Assembly: GCA_031362985.1 (NCBI GenBank)
Contig: JANLTO010000021.1
Coordinates: 1 to 15,646, forward strand
Origin: SHZL01 sp031362985
GTDB taxonomy: Bacteria; Pseudomonadota; Gammaproteobacteria; Xanthomonadales; SZUA-36
Direction: 5' to 3'
DNA: 15,646 nucleotides
Below, in pieces: positions 1 through 7,210 of this stretch. Under the pieces are notes generated by a model that worked only from the letters and a program-made list of their open reading frames with translations, was not told the DNA's origin and did no database searches. Position numbers and translations under genes: made by a program. Positions within the stretch are counted from its first letter, which is position 1; every line of letters starts with the position of its first letter.

Positions 1-537
1 GTAAGCACCCAGGTGCTCACGGCCGGCGGGCCGCTGGCTTTCCAGCACTATTTCGTACGCAACAAGTGTGCCCCGGTGGTTACAGGCTTTGCATTCTCTG
101 GTTCAGGCAGCGCGAGCATCAACCCGGAAATACTCCACTGGCTGGACCAGCCGGACCTGGCCGGCGTCATCCTCTGCCCTTCCAACCCCTTCGTCAGCAT
201 TGATCCCTTGCTTTCACTACCAGGTATGCGCGAGCGGTTGGCAAGATGCAAGGCGCCCGTCATTGCGGTGTCACCCATTGTTGCTGGCGCCTCCATCAAA
301 GGGCCTACCGCCAAGATGATGCATGAACTCTCGCTGGCGGTTTCGGCCACTTCGGTACTGCGGCATTACGCTGATTTTCTCGACGGTTTTATCGTGGATG
401 CGCTGGACGCGGAGCTGCAGGTCGAATTGAATTCATCCGGCATCACTATTGAGGTCGCACAGACGGTGATGCAGACCTTGCCGGACCGGATGCTGCTGGC
501 GCAGGTCTGCGTGGAGTTTATTTCCCGCTTAAGGTGA
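1..537 (+). CDS. cofD: CofD-like 2-phospholactate transferase, C-terminal part
   Basis: Partial gene: the frame is open from base 1, so the real start lies outside the window; 178 residues remain of a family usually a little over 300. CofD joins the lactyl-phosphate (or related) moiety to the deazaflavin Fo in coenzyme F420 synthesis in the cytoplasm. Recognisable family blocks are AFQHYFVR near the start, the ILCPSNPFVSIDP block, PVIAVSPIV followed by the KGPTAKMM segment, and HYADFLDGFIVD. It is convergent with the amidohydrolase gene and the two stop regions overlap by 9 bases, leaving no room for a dedicated terminator between them. Family assignment is by motif recognition. Whether the host makes F420 cannot be decided from this fragment; neighbouring cof genes would lie to the left. 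The GTG at 13 is an internal codon, not a start. Confidence 0.85.
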   Translation, partial: VSTQVLTAGGPLAFQHYFVRNKCAPVVTGFAFSGSGSASINPEILHWLDQPDLAGVILCPSNPFVSIDPLLSLPGMRERLARCKAPVIAVSPIVAGASIKGPTAKMMHELSLAVSATSVLRHYADFLDGFIVDALDAELQVELNSSGITIEVAQTVMQTLPDRMLLAQVCVEFISRLR

Positions 538-1608
538 TTGCTCCCGATGTTCAGCCAACCGGTAAAAGCTTGCAGCAGTGTCGTGAAACAAGGCGCTGCG
601 CTCCGCTGCAGAATAGTTTGTGCTAGTCCGTTTGAACGCATTCCACAATACCGTGTAGGAACACGACGCCTTGTCCACCGGAAAATCGCTCTCGAACATG
701 CAGCGGCCGGCGCCGAACAGTTCTATGCAGGCGCGGAAATAAGGCGCCATGGCCGCGGCCAATTCAGCTGAACCGGGCGGCGCCGCTCTCTTGTGCCAGC
801 CAAACCCTGCCGACGTCAGGGTCCGGCCACCGAGCTTTACGCAGACGTTTTCGCAGCGGGCCAGTTCCGTCATGTCCCTGCGCCACGCATTGAACACTTC
901 TTCGCGCTGCCCGGCATAGGGGCCTATGCCCAACGGCCCGGCCATGTGGTTAAGAGCCATGGGCAGCTGCGGGAAGGCTTGTGCCAGTTCGGTGAGCTGC
1001 GGAATTTGCGGGTGGAACAGCCAGGCGTCAAAGCTCAGGCCCAGGCCTTGCACGCAGGCCAGTCCCCGGCGGAAGTCCGCGGTCTGCAACAGGTTCCATG
1101 CCGGCTTCGTATGGGCGTTGTGCACCTGCTCGCTCGCATCCCAGGCACTGGCATGGCGCACGCCGCGAAAGCGTTTGCTCGCCGCCCTGTGGGCTTCGAG
1201 CACAGGCTGCACTGCAGCACCCAGTGACAGGTCCGCAAAACCGACGATGCCGGCCGCTACATTGACCGGCCCTGCCGCAGTCGGGAACATGCCGGCAATG
1301 CTGTCAACGAACTCGGTTTCTCCTACCGGCCTGAGTTCAGGCGGACCCTCCGTGCGGTAGAACTGCAGGCACTCCACGAACACGCTGCTGACTACCTTGT
1401 GGCCGCGCCCAAAATCCCCACCTGATTCTCCGTCCAGGTCACCGACTAAATCCCCCCCTAAGTCCCCGGCTAAATCTTGGCGGAATTCATCAATCAGATA
1501 GCGGTTGTCGAGGTAATCCCACAGATGATGATGGGGGTCACAGATCGGCAGGTCGGGCTCAAGCACTTGCTCCCGGGTTAATTCCAGCCATGCACGGCGA
1601 TCAGCCAT
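529..1608 (-). CDS. Amidohydrolase-family (ACMSD/PDC-hydrolase type) metal-dependent hydrolase
   Basis: 359 residues, a TIM-barrel amidohydrolase of the amidohydrolase-2 type. Metal and active-site motifs are visible: DPHHHLWDY at residues 24-32 (the HxH pair), GVRH at 149-152, NHMAGP at 220-225 and FESDFPVD at 305-312 with the conserved aspartate. Relatives hydrolyse lactones (2-pyrone-4,6-dicarboxylate hydrolase) or decarboxylate (ACMSD); the substrate here is unknown. It is the last gene of the leftward operon; its ATG overlaps the DUF35 stop by 8 bases (ATGGCTGA), which implies translational coupling. Odd feature: residues 45-68 are a Gly/Asp-rich low-complexity insert encoded by a 12-bp tandem repeat, placed between the HxH strand and the next core segment. 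Being in a catabolic operon, it may open a lactone or act on a late ring-cleavage product, but that is inference. Confidence 0.85.
   Translation of the reverse strand: MADRRAWLELTREQVLEPDLPICDPHHHLWDYLDNRYLIDEFRQDLAGDLGGDLVGDLDGESGGDFGRGHKVVSSVFVECLQFYRTEGPPELRPVGETEFVDSIAGMFPTAAGPVNVAAGIVGFADLSLGAAVQPVLEAHRAASKRFRGVRHASAWDASEQVHNAHTKPAWNLLQTADFRRGLACVQGLGLSFDAWLFHPQIPQLTELAQAFPQLPMALNHMAGPLGIGPYAGQREEVFNAWRRDMTELARCENVCVKLGGRTLTSAGFGWHKRAAPPGSAELAAAMAPYFRACIELFGAGRCMFESDFPVDKASCSYTVLWNAFKRTSTNYSAAERSALFHDTAASFYRLAEHREQSP
1405..1476 (-). repeat. 12-bp in-frame tandem repeat inside the amidohydrolase gene
   Basis: Six consecutive 12-base units read on the minus strand, the first three close copies of GATTTAGNCGGG and the later three diverged. 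They encode Gly/Asp-rich tetrapeptides (DLAG, DLGG, DLVG, DLDG, ESGG, DFGR; residues 45-68). The early units reuse the codon TTA, which is uncommon in the rest of these GC-rich genes. The unit length keeps the frame, so copy-number change would alter only loop length. Confidence 0.8.
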
Positions 1609-2059
1609 GCTCAGGACGCCGACCGGGGCGGCTTGAACAAGGCTTGAACACGGGTACAGTGACTTGCTCCGACCAGTCCTGGAAAGTTACCTCGACACGC
1701 AGGCCGCTGTGCACCTTGTCCACGTCGCAACCCGTCACATTGCTCATCACCACCTGGCTCATCATCACCGGTCCTTCATCCAGCTTGATCAGGGCAATGA
1801 CGTACGGAGTATCGGCCTCGTAGGCTTCCGAAACCGGCCGCCGCACCACGGTCCAGGTCGCCACGGTGCCGAATCCGCTGGCCTGCTCCCACGCAGGTTC
1901 GCGCGCCATGCACCCGGTGCAAAAACTGCGCGGATAAAACTGGTAGTGGCCACAGCTGCCACAATGCTGGATGAGCAACTGGTGTTTGCGGCAGGCATCC
2001 CAGTACACCCGGCTGACCGGGGTTGGATGGGGCAGGAATTTTTCCGTGTTCGCTGTCAT
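1601..2059 (-). CDS. DUF35 Zn-ribbon/OB-fold protein (partner of thiolase-like aldolase)
   Basis: 152 residues. A rubredoxin-like zinc ribbon is visible as C33-x2-C36 and C47-x2-C50, followed by an OB-fold of roughly residues 60-140. DUF35 proteins bind acyl-CoA and work as obligate partners of SCP-x/thiolase-like enzymes; the best-known case is the DUF35 domain of ChsH2 with the steroid side-chain aldolase Ltp2. The ATG shares one base with the stop of the upstream thiolase-like gene (TGATG), consistent with a stoichiometric complex. Unlike actinobacterial ChsH2, DUF35 is here a free-standing protein and not fused to a MaoC domain; the hydratase halves are separate genes upstream. The C-terminal tail after residue 140 is basic and probably disordered. 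Family call is firm; the retro-aldolase role is inferred from the neighbour. Confidence 0.88.
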   Translation of the reverse strand: MTANTEKFLPHPTPVSRVYWDACRKHQLLIQHCGSCGHYQFYPRSFCTGCMAREPAWEQASGFGTVATWTVVRRPVSEAYEADTPYVIALIKLDEGPVMMSQVVMSNVTGCDVDKVHSGLRVEVTFQDWSEQVTVPVFKPCSSRPGRRPEHG

Positions 2060-3234
2060 CAGTCCGCTTCCCTGCCCAGTATCAAGGTGGAGTGGCTGGA
2101 CATGATCCCGCCCTGGGCATGTACCAAAGCGACCTCTGCCCCTTGCACCTGCCGCTCGCCCGCAGCGTGACGTAATTGCGTCACGGCTTCAGTCAGGGCA
2201 AACATGGCGCCCGGGTGCCCGGGATGGCTGTGTGACAACAGCCCGCCATGGGTATTCATGGGCAGCGAGCCTTCCAGTGCGGTCTCACCTGCTGCCACGA
2301 AGGCACCTGCCTCGCCCTTGGCGCAAAAGCCAAGATCTTCCAGTTCGATCAGCACCACCGGGGTAAAGCAATCATAAATTCCCGCGACGTCAATATCCGC
2401 CGGGCCCAACCCGGCCATGCGGAATGCCCGGCTGCCGGAATCGGCAGCGGCTGAAGCAGTCAGGTCGCGTGCCTGGCTGATGTGTTCATGGCTGTGACCT
2501 TCTCCGGCGCCCAACAGATACACCGGGCGATGGCGCAAATCTTTGGCCCGACCGGCCGATGTGAGTATGACTGCCGCACCACCATCGGATACCAAAGAGC
2601 AGTCCAGCAGGTGCAGCGGGTCGGCAATCATGCGTGAATTGAGCACATCATCGATGCTGATCAGGTCGCGCATTTGTGCAGCGGGATTGCGCGCCGCATG
2701 CCGGCGTGCATGCACGGCGACTGCTGCAAACTGCTCGGGTGTTGTGCCATAAGCATCCATGTGGGCGCGGGCGATCAGCGCGTAGTAGGCCGGAACGGTT
2801 GGCCCGTAAGGAATTTCGAATTCGCGGTGCCCGGTAGACGACTGCATTTGCATGGCCTGGTCACGGCTCAGCCCGGTGCGCAGGCTGTCGGCGAGACAGA
2901 TCAGCACCGTGTCGCACACCCCTGCTGCAATGGCGTTCGCCGCATGCAGCAAACTGGAATAGGTCGTGCCCCCGCCGGCACTGGCGCTGACGCAGTAGCG
3001 CGGAAAAATCTGCAGGTATTCGGCCAGCACTTCCGCCTGGTACATGTGCGGTTCGGCCATGGAATTGCAGGTAACGAGGCCGTCCACCTCATTCTTGCTC
3101 ATGCCGGCATCGTCCAGCGCGCGCAGCGCAGCCTCGATGCACAGCTCGGTAGAACTTAGTCCGGGTACCTTACCGACTTCGGTATCGGCTGCCCCGACAA
3201 TTGCTACTCTGCCACGCAGGTTATCCACATCCAC
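2059..3234 (-). CDS. Thiolase-like protein without catalytic cysteines (Ltp/SCP-x type, probable retro-aldolase)
   Basis: 391 residues, a full-length thiolase fold of the lipid-transfer-protein subgroup. The region that carries the nucleophilic cysteine in thiolases reads SASAGGGTT (residues 83-91), with no cysteine; the C-terminal cysteine block reads VHAQGG (371-376), with alanine in its place. The block NTHGGLLSHSHPGHPGAM (327-344) is kept. Loss of both cysteines is known in the Ltp2-type aldolases of steroid side-chain degradation, which cleave a beta-hydroxyacyl-CoA together with a DUF35 partner, here encoded next. Hence I infer a C-C lyase and not a thiolytic enzyme. Start: GTG at 3234 is only 6 bases after the MaoC stop; a second GTG at 3228, with GGAG at 3237-3234 placed 5 bases before it, is an equally good start. 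Confidence 0.85.
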   Translation of the reverse strand: MDVDNLRGRVAIVGAADTEVGKVPGLSSTELCIEAALRALDDAGMSKNEVDGLVTCNSMAEPHMYQAEVLAEYLQIFPRYCVSASAGGGTTYSSLLHAANAIAAGVCDTVLICLADSLRTGLSRDQAMQMQSSTGHREFEIPYGPTVPAYYALIARAHMDAYGTTPEQFAAVAVHARRHAARNPAAQMRDLISIDDVLNSRMIADPLHLLDCSLVSDGGAAVILTSAGRAKDLRHRPVYLLGAGEGHSHEHISQARDLTASAAADSGSRAFRMAGLGPADIDVAGIYDCFTPVVLIELEDLGFCAKGEAGAFVAAGETALEGSLPMNTHGGLLSHSHPGHPGAMFALTEAVTQLRHAAGERQVQGAEVALVHAQGGIMSSHSTLILGREAD

Positions 3235-3240
3235 TCCGCT

Positions 3241-3663
3241 CTACATGCTGCGCCGTGGAAAGCGCACGGTGGCGTCAGCGGGCAGGATCTCCTCGCCCTT
3301 CTGGTTCCTGATGAACAACTTGAGCCTGACCCGGCCTTGCCCAGCATCCACTGCAGTCACCGAGCCGCCGGAATACAGGGCATCGCCGATATAGGCAGCC
3401 CTGCGGTTACGGTATTCAAGCGATTCCAGTTCGCCATCCTCGCCCAGCCAGTCGGTCACGCACTGGCTCAGCCAGTCGCCCATTTGCGGGCCGGCGATCA
3501 CGAGGCCAGGGTAGCCTTCCACTTCGGTTGCATAGGGATAGTCAAAATGAATACGGTGTGCATTCCACAGCACGGCGTTGTACATGAACAACTCCACGTT
3601 ATCCACTTTGAACTCGCGTTGCGGCAGGGCATCACCCGGATGAATGTGCTCGATGCGCGCCAT
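3241..3663 (-). CDS. MaoC-like hydratase, catalytic half
   Basis: 140 residues, a single hot-dog domain. The hydratase-2-like motif is WNAHRIHFDYPYA (residues 33-45), followed by GYPGLVIAGP (50-59). H39 fits the catalytic histidine; the acidic partner five residues before it in classical MaoC hydratases is here N34. It starts 5 bases after the stop of the other MaoC-like gene, so the two halves probably form a heterodimer, as ChsH1 and ChsH2 do in steroid side-chain degradation, hydrating a 2-enoyl-CoA made by an acyl-CoA dehydrogenase. The following gene is the aldolase-like thiolase homologue that would use the resulting hydroxyacyl-CoA. No clear ribosome binding site; translational coupling is likely. 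The fold is clear, the substrate is inferred. Confidence 0.83.
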   Translation of the reverse strand: MARIEHIHPGDALPQREFKVDNVELFMYNAVLWNAHRIHFDYPYATEVEGYPGLVIAGPQMGDWLSQCVTDWLGEDGELESLEYRNRRAAYIGDALYSGGSVTAVDAGQGRVRLKLFIRNQKGEEILPADATVRFPRRSM

Positions 3664-3668
3664 AAAGA

Positions 3669-4124
3669 CTACCGCATGATCCGGGTGGTTATTTCAGTAA
3701 CAACAGGCACGCCGTCGCCGTTGGCAATCTCTGTAGTAATTTCATAAAAAATCAAAGGGCCCTGCGATCCCTGCTTCTCATAAATGTCCGTCAGGGTGCG
3801 CTTCGCTACCAGCACATCACCGGGATAGATACGCTGGTGATACGTGAGCTTGACGCCACCGGCCATGGCACGCTTGAGCGGAAATTCCGGCACCAGGGAG
3901 TCAATCCAGACCCCGTCCGGCGTGAGCTTGTCCAGTTCAACGACGTCCCAGAACAGGGAAATATGGAACATGGGCGGGGCTTCATCACCGGCGAGGTACT
4001 TCTGCCCGCGTTGGCGTGTGGCCACAGCATACTTGCGAATGTCCCGGCGCGTGACGAGTTCTGTCCTTGGTGGGGAAGACTTACCAATATTTGCCAACAA
4101 TTCAGGATTTAGCAGGCTGCTCAA
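3669..4124 (-). CDS. MaoC-like / FAS1-type dehydratase N-terminal half
   Basis: 151 residues, resembling the N-terminal non-catalytic hot-dog half of MaoC/FAS1-type dehydratases: the N-terminal pattern GKSSPP (14-19) then TRRDIRKYAVA (25-35), and the later GGVKLTYHQRIYPGDVL segment (89-105). It lacks an obvious His/Asp hydratase motif, so it would supply substrate-binding surface to its catalytic partner encoded 5 bases downstream. The start is TTG at 4124, overlapping the stop of the SnoaL-like gene in the form TTGA; this start is chosen because the typical family N-terminus begins there and no ATG or GTG lies close. Split hydratases of this kind are known in steroid degradation (ChsH1/ChsH2), in contrast to fused versions in other pathways. 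Confidence 0.8.
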   Translation of the reverse strand: MSSLLNPELLANIGKSSPPRTELVTRRDIRKYAVATRQRGQKYLAGDEAPPMFHISLFWDVVELDKLTPDGVWIDSLVPEFPLKRAMAGGVKLTYHQRIYPGDVLVAKRTLTDIYEKQGSQGPLIFYEITTEIANGDGVPVVTEITTRIMR

Positions 4125-4534
4125 AACGGAACATCAAGCGCGAGGTGCCGCACCGCTATTTGCCATTTACCGTCGACTTTCTTCACCAGGTCCCGATACA
4201 CGCCGCTGGTCATGACATTGATCTTGCCGTGCTCGGACTGGAATGCCACCAGGTTGGACACGACCCTTGCAGAACCTTCCTCAGCCGATTCAAAGTAGAT
4301 ATTGGAGATCACGTGGCGGCGATCTTCGGAGTGTGAATTCATCGAGTCGGTCATCAGCTTCATGATGGCCTCGCGGCCAACAAACGGAGGAATTTCCCCT
4401 GCGCCCTTGATCTCCAGCTCAAAGCGGGCATCGGCGGTGAAGCACGGCTCCATCAGCGCAACATTGCGCTGGTCCAGGCCGGAAACGGCCTTGGCAAGCA
4501 CTTCGTGAATGGCAATGATGTCTATGGGATCCAT
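4121..4534 (-). CDS. SnoaL/NTF2-like protein (first copy)
   Basis: 137 residues from the ATG at 4534, which has an AGGA-type ribosome binding site a few bases before it. The frame is open up to 4666, but that extension overlaps the TetR gene and adds a Cys/Trp-rich stretch unlike the family, so I reject it. NTF2-like alpha+beta cone fold: GLDQRN (19-24), FTADARFEL (32-40), RRHVISNI (72-79), and KWQIAVRHLALD near the end. D21 and H74 sit where LinA and scytalone dehydratase keep their Asp-His dyad, so a dehydratase, isomerase or lyase activity is possible. Members of this fold also act as ketosteroid isomerase and polyketide cyclase. It lies between the regulator and the split MaoC hydratase. 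A second relative is encoded at 12547-13062. Confidence 0.78.
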   Translation of the reverse strand: MDPIDIIAIHEVLAKAVSGLDQRNVALMEPCFTADARFELEIKGAGEIPPFVGREAIMKLMTDSMNSHSEDRRHVISNIYFESAEEGSARVVSNLVAFQSEHGKINVMTSGVYRDLVKKVDGKWQIAVRHLALDVPF

Positions 4535-4565
4535 GGCTTTTCCTGTCAGGTCAAATGATGTGGGC

Positions 4566-5174
4566 TTATTTGAAATCGGCCATTTCCAGCACACTGGCAT
4601 GGAACAGCCTGCGGGCCTGTAACAAATCCAGCCGCCCGTCAAAGTATGCGGCCGTGCGCAGGCCAATCAGCAGGGCATACGCAACTTCAGCATGGTCGCT
4701 GGCTTCCGCCTGTTTGCACCCTGCCTGCTTGAACAACTCTTCCAGGTAATTCTTGCAAAACAGATCCAGCGCAGACTTTTCGGCATGCAACTGGCGGTCA
4801 TGCACGGCCACGCCAAAACACTCCAGCATGAATCCGGTCTCTGAATTGGTGATGCCCTTGCCGGCAAAAAACAGGTCCGCAAGGTAGTCCACCTGTTGCA
4901 TCGGCCTGGCCTTGCGGAAGCTGTTGATACGCTCGATGATTCGTTGCGACACAACGTTGAAATAATGAGCGAGGATGGCGTCCTTGCCGGAAAAGTAATA
5001 AAGCAGATGGCTGGCTGTCATTCCCGCCTTGCGCGCAACATCCCGGAGCGTGGTGCTGGAGTAGCCGTTGCGGATGATGCAGTCGTGAAAAGCTTCCAGG
5101 ATCAATTCCCGCCGGTTATCCCCGCGCGTGCCCGAGCCGGCGTTGGTTTCTTCCTCTTTCAGGTTGGTTGTCAT
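4566..5174 (-). CDS. TetR-family transcriptional regulator
   Basis: 202 residues from ATG at 5174. The N-terminal helix-turn-helix is clear at residues 41-68: TTLRDVARKAG, then SHLLYYFSGKDAIL. The C-terminal ligand-binding half is helical and not diagnostic. It is embedded in the operon and not divergent from it, 50 bases after the SDR gene, so it is probably made with the pathway and gives feedback control by binding a CoA-ester intermediate, as KstR2 does in cholesterol C/D-ring degradation; that analogy is inference. The best operator candidate in the window is the palindrome at 8100-8114. Start: a TTG at 5228 would overlap the SDR stop and add 18 residues, with GGAGG 14 bases before it, which is too far to favour. 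In the 50-base gap there is a weak inverted repeat, GTTGA-N7-TCAAC (5192-5208). Confidence 0.88.
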   Translation of the reverse strand: MTTNLKEEETNAGSGTRGDNRRELILEAFHDCIIRNGYSSTTLRDVARKAGMTASHLLYYFSGKDAILAHYFNVVSQRIIERINSFRKARPMQQVDYLADLFFAGKGITNSETGFMLECFGVAVHDRQLHAEKSALDLFCKNYLEELFKQAGCKQAEASDHAEVAYALLIGLRTAAYFDGRLDLLQARRLFHASVLEMADFK

Positions 5175-5224
5175 TGTTGTATCGAAACCCTGTTGAGTCT
5201 TGGTCAACTCACCAAACGGTGCAT

Positions 5225-5977
5225 TCAAAGCTTACAGGACTCGCCTCCATCAATCACGAAAACACTGCCGGTAACGAAATTGGCGCTGCTTGATGACAGG
5301 TAACAAATCAGCGGGCCAATTTCGTGAATTTCCCCCATGCGCCGCGCGGGAATTTTTTTCAGGCGACGCTCAAGCATTTCGGCCGACTCCAGCACTGCCT
5401 TTTGTGCATCGGTCACGAACGCGCCGGGTGCAATGGCGTTGACCTGTACGCCCTTGCTGGCCCATTCAGCCGCCAGCGCCTTGGTAAACTGCAGCAAAGC
5501 TCCCTTGGACGACGAATACGAAACCAGTCCCGCCTTGCCCAAAATCCCGGAGGTCGAGGCGATATTGATGATTTTGCCCGAGCCCTGCGCAACCATGTAC
5601 TTTCCGGCGGCGCGCGCCAAGATTGCGGGTGCCGTGATGTTCACAGCCAGCACCCGGTCCCATTCACTGTCATCCTGGTCAAGAAACGCACCGGCGGGAG
5701 CAATGCCTGCGTTGTTGACGACCACGTCAAGCCGCCCAAAACGATCAATAGCAATCTGCGGCAAGGCAGCAACGGCCACCCGGTCCTGCATGTCGCAGGT
5801 CTGGATGGCCACGAGACCGGGGTGATCCGCCGCAAGTTGCTCAAGTTCTTCGGTCGACCGCGCCACGGCCAGGACGCTCGCGCCCTGCTCCGCCAGCGCT
5901 ACGGCGGCCGCCCGCCCCAGCCCGCGACTGGCACCCGTGACTATGGCAACCTTGCCTTCAAGTGCGAAGTCGATCAC
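5225..5977 (-). CDS. SDR-family oxidoreductase (first copy)
   Basis: 250 residues, a classical short-chain dehydrogenase: cofactor motif TGASRGLG (14-21), NNAG (88-91), likely catalytic S141, Y154-x3-K158, and a C-terminal VIDGG segment. It probably oxidises a hydroxyacyl-CoA or ring hydroxyl with NAD(P)+; IpdF of cholesterol degradation is a member of the same family with a comparable neighbourhood. The start is GTG at 5977, overlapping the acyl-CoA dehydrogenase stop as GTGA, with GAGGA 4 bases upstream lying inside the end of that gene; this is a strong sign of coupling. The first core residues follow at once, as usual for the family. Substrate specificity cannot be read from the motifs. 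Confidence 0.9.
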   Translation of the reverse strand: MIDFALEGKVAIVTGASRGLGRAAAVALAEQGASVLAVARSTEELEQLAADHPGLVAIQTCDMQDRVAVAALPQIAIDRFGRLDVVVNNAGIAPAGAFLDQDDSEWDRVLAVNITAPAILARAAGKYMVAQGSGKIINIASTSGILGKAGLVSYSSSKGALLQFTKALAAEWASKGVQVNAIAPGAFVTDAQKAVLESAEMLERRLKKIPARRMGEIHEIGPLICYLSSSSANFVTGSVFVIDGGESCKL

Positions 5978-7194
5978 ACGATTTCCTCGGTCAACTGCCG
6001 GGCAATGCCCAGCCGCAAGACCTCTGAAGCACCTTCATAGATGCGCATGGGCCTTGCCTGCCGATACAGTTTTTCGATTTTTGACCCCCGCATCAACCCC
6101 CACCGGCCCATCACCTGTACACAGCGGTCAACGACGCGCGATGCCATCTCGCTGGCCGCCAGCTTAGCCATGGACGAATGATGCAGCGAGGCGGCCGGAT
6201 CATCGATCGCCATGTACGCTGCGCGATAAGTCAGCAAACGCGCCATTTCGATTTCCGTCCAGCTATCCGCCAGCATTTGAGCAACCGGCCCGAGTCGCGC
6301 CAGCGGCCGGCCAAACTGTACCCGGGTGCGGGTGTGGCGCACCGCTTCTTCAAGTGCCGCCTGGGCCAGGCCGACCGCAGCGCCGGCTACCGAAACGCGG
6401 AACACGCCCAGTGTTGCCAACACCAGGGACAGGCCGGTGCCTGGCAGGCCCAGGCGGGCTGAATCCGGCAGGAACACGTTATCGAATTGAACCTCGCCCA
6501 GTACGTGCGGCGCGATCAGTTCGGGCGACGGCGTAACGGTCACTCCTTTGGTATCCGCCGGCACCAGTAACATGGTAAATCCTGCATCCTCACAGGCAAA
6601 AACCAGGTAATACGCGGCAAAGCCCGCGTTGGAAATAAATGATTTTGTGCCATTCAGCCGCAACCCCCCCTCAACCAGGGTCACTTCGGTCTTAATGGAC
6701 TTGAGATCCGAACCGGCTTCCGGCTCGGTCAGCGCCAGCGCGGCGAGCACTTCGGTGCTGGCAATGCGGGGCAACCACTGCGCTCGTTGTGCCTGCGTCC
6801 CCGCGCTGGTAATGGCGTAACTGCCAATTCCCTGTAGAGCAAAGAGTGAGTCAGCATGCGAAGAGGTGGCCATCAGGGCCTCCCGCACCACGCAAATGGC
6901 CAGGGGGTCAAGCCGGGCAAACTGCCCGCCGAATTCTGCCGGCACCATCAGTCGCGTCAGTGCACTGTTGCGCAGGGCACTGAGTACACCGGGATGAACC
7001 TCGCTCATCTCGTCGGCTACAGCGGCAATGGGTTCTATCGACCGGGCAAATTGCCTCGCCTCCTGCTGTATCTCGAGGTAATTCGCGCCCAGGGAGAAAG
7101 GTGCCTGCCCGGGGCTTGCCTGTTCGGGACCAGCCTGTCCAGGGTTTGCCTGTTCGGGAGCATCGGCCGGGGCGGTGTTTTTTTGCTGTTTCAT
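5974..7194 (-). CDS. Acyl-CoA dehydrogenase with repetitive N-terminal extension
   Basis: 406 residues from ATG at 7194, 16 bases after the crotonase stop. FAD enzyme that introduces a 2,3 double bond into an acyl-CoA. Visible: ALTEPEAGSDL (154-164, the family signature), FISNAG (186-191), RVQFGRPL (291-298), and YEGASE (386-391) with E387 at the position of the catalytic glutamate. Residues 1-33 are an extra segment with four xP(E/G)QA pentapeptides before the ordinary N-terminal domain begins near residue 36. The open frame continues upstream to 7275 inside the crotonase gene; that extension is Arg-rich and is rejected. Here it would desaturate the CoA ester made by the ligase at 8560-10221. 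Only one acyl-CoA dehydrogenase gene is present in the window, so it need not be an alpha2beta2 ChsE1-E2 type. Confidence 0.9.
   Translation of the reverse strand: MKQQKNTAPADAPEQANPGQAGPEQASPGQAPFSLGANYLEIQQEARQFARSIEPIAAVADEMSEVHPGVLSALRNSALTRLMVPAEFGGQFARLDPLAICVVREALMATSSHADSLFALQGIGSYAITSAGTQAQRAQWLPRIASTEVLAALALTEPEAGSDLKSIKTEVTLVEGGLRLNGTKSFISNAGFAAYYLVFACEDAGFTMLLVPADTKGVTVTPSPELIAPHVLGEVQFDNVFLPDSARLGLPGTGLSLVLATLGVFRVSVAGAAVGLAQAALEEAVRHTRTRVQFGRPLARLGPVAQMLADSWTEIEMARLLTYRAAYMAIDDPAASLHHSSMAKLAASEMASRVVDRCVQVMGRWGLMRGSKIEKLYRQARPMRIYEGASEVLRLGIARQLTEEIV
7102..7161 (-). repeat. 15-bp/30-bp tandem repeat at the 5' end of the acyl-CoA dehydrogenase gene
   Basis: Read on the minus strand, four 15-base units encode APEQA, NPGQA, GPEQA and SPGQA (residues 12-31). 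Alternate units are most alike, so the array is best seen as two 30-base copies. It gives a Pro/Gln-rich, probably disordered tail before the catalytic core. Confidence 0.8.
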
Positions 7195-7210
7195 TGAAAT
7201 CAAACCCCTG

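Noticed and set aside
4535..4666. N-terminal extension of the first SnoaL-like gene
   Set aside because: It overlaps the TetR gene by 101 bases and is unlike the family; the ATG at 4534 has an AGGA-type ribosome binding site.
5192..5208. GTTGA-N7-TCAAC inverted repeat before the TetR gene as autoregulatory operator
   Set aside because: Short arms, long spacer, no similarity to the 8100-8114 palindrome, and only a very poor promoter match around it.
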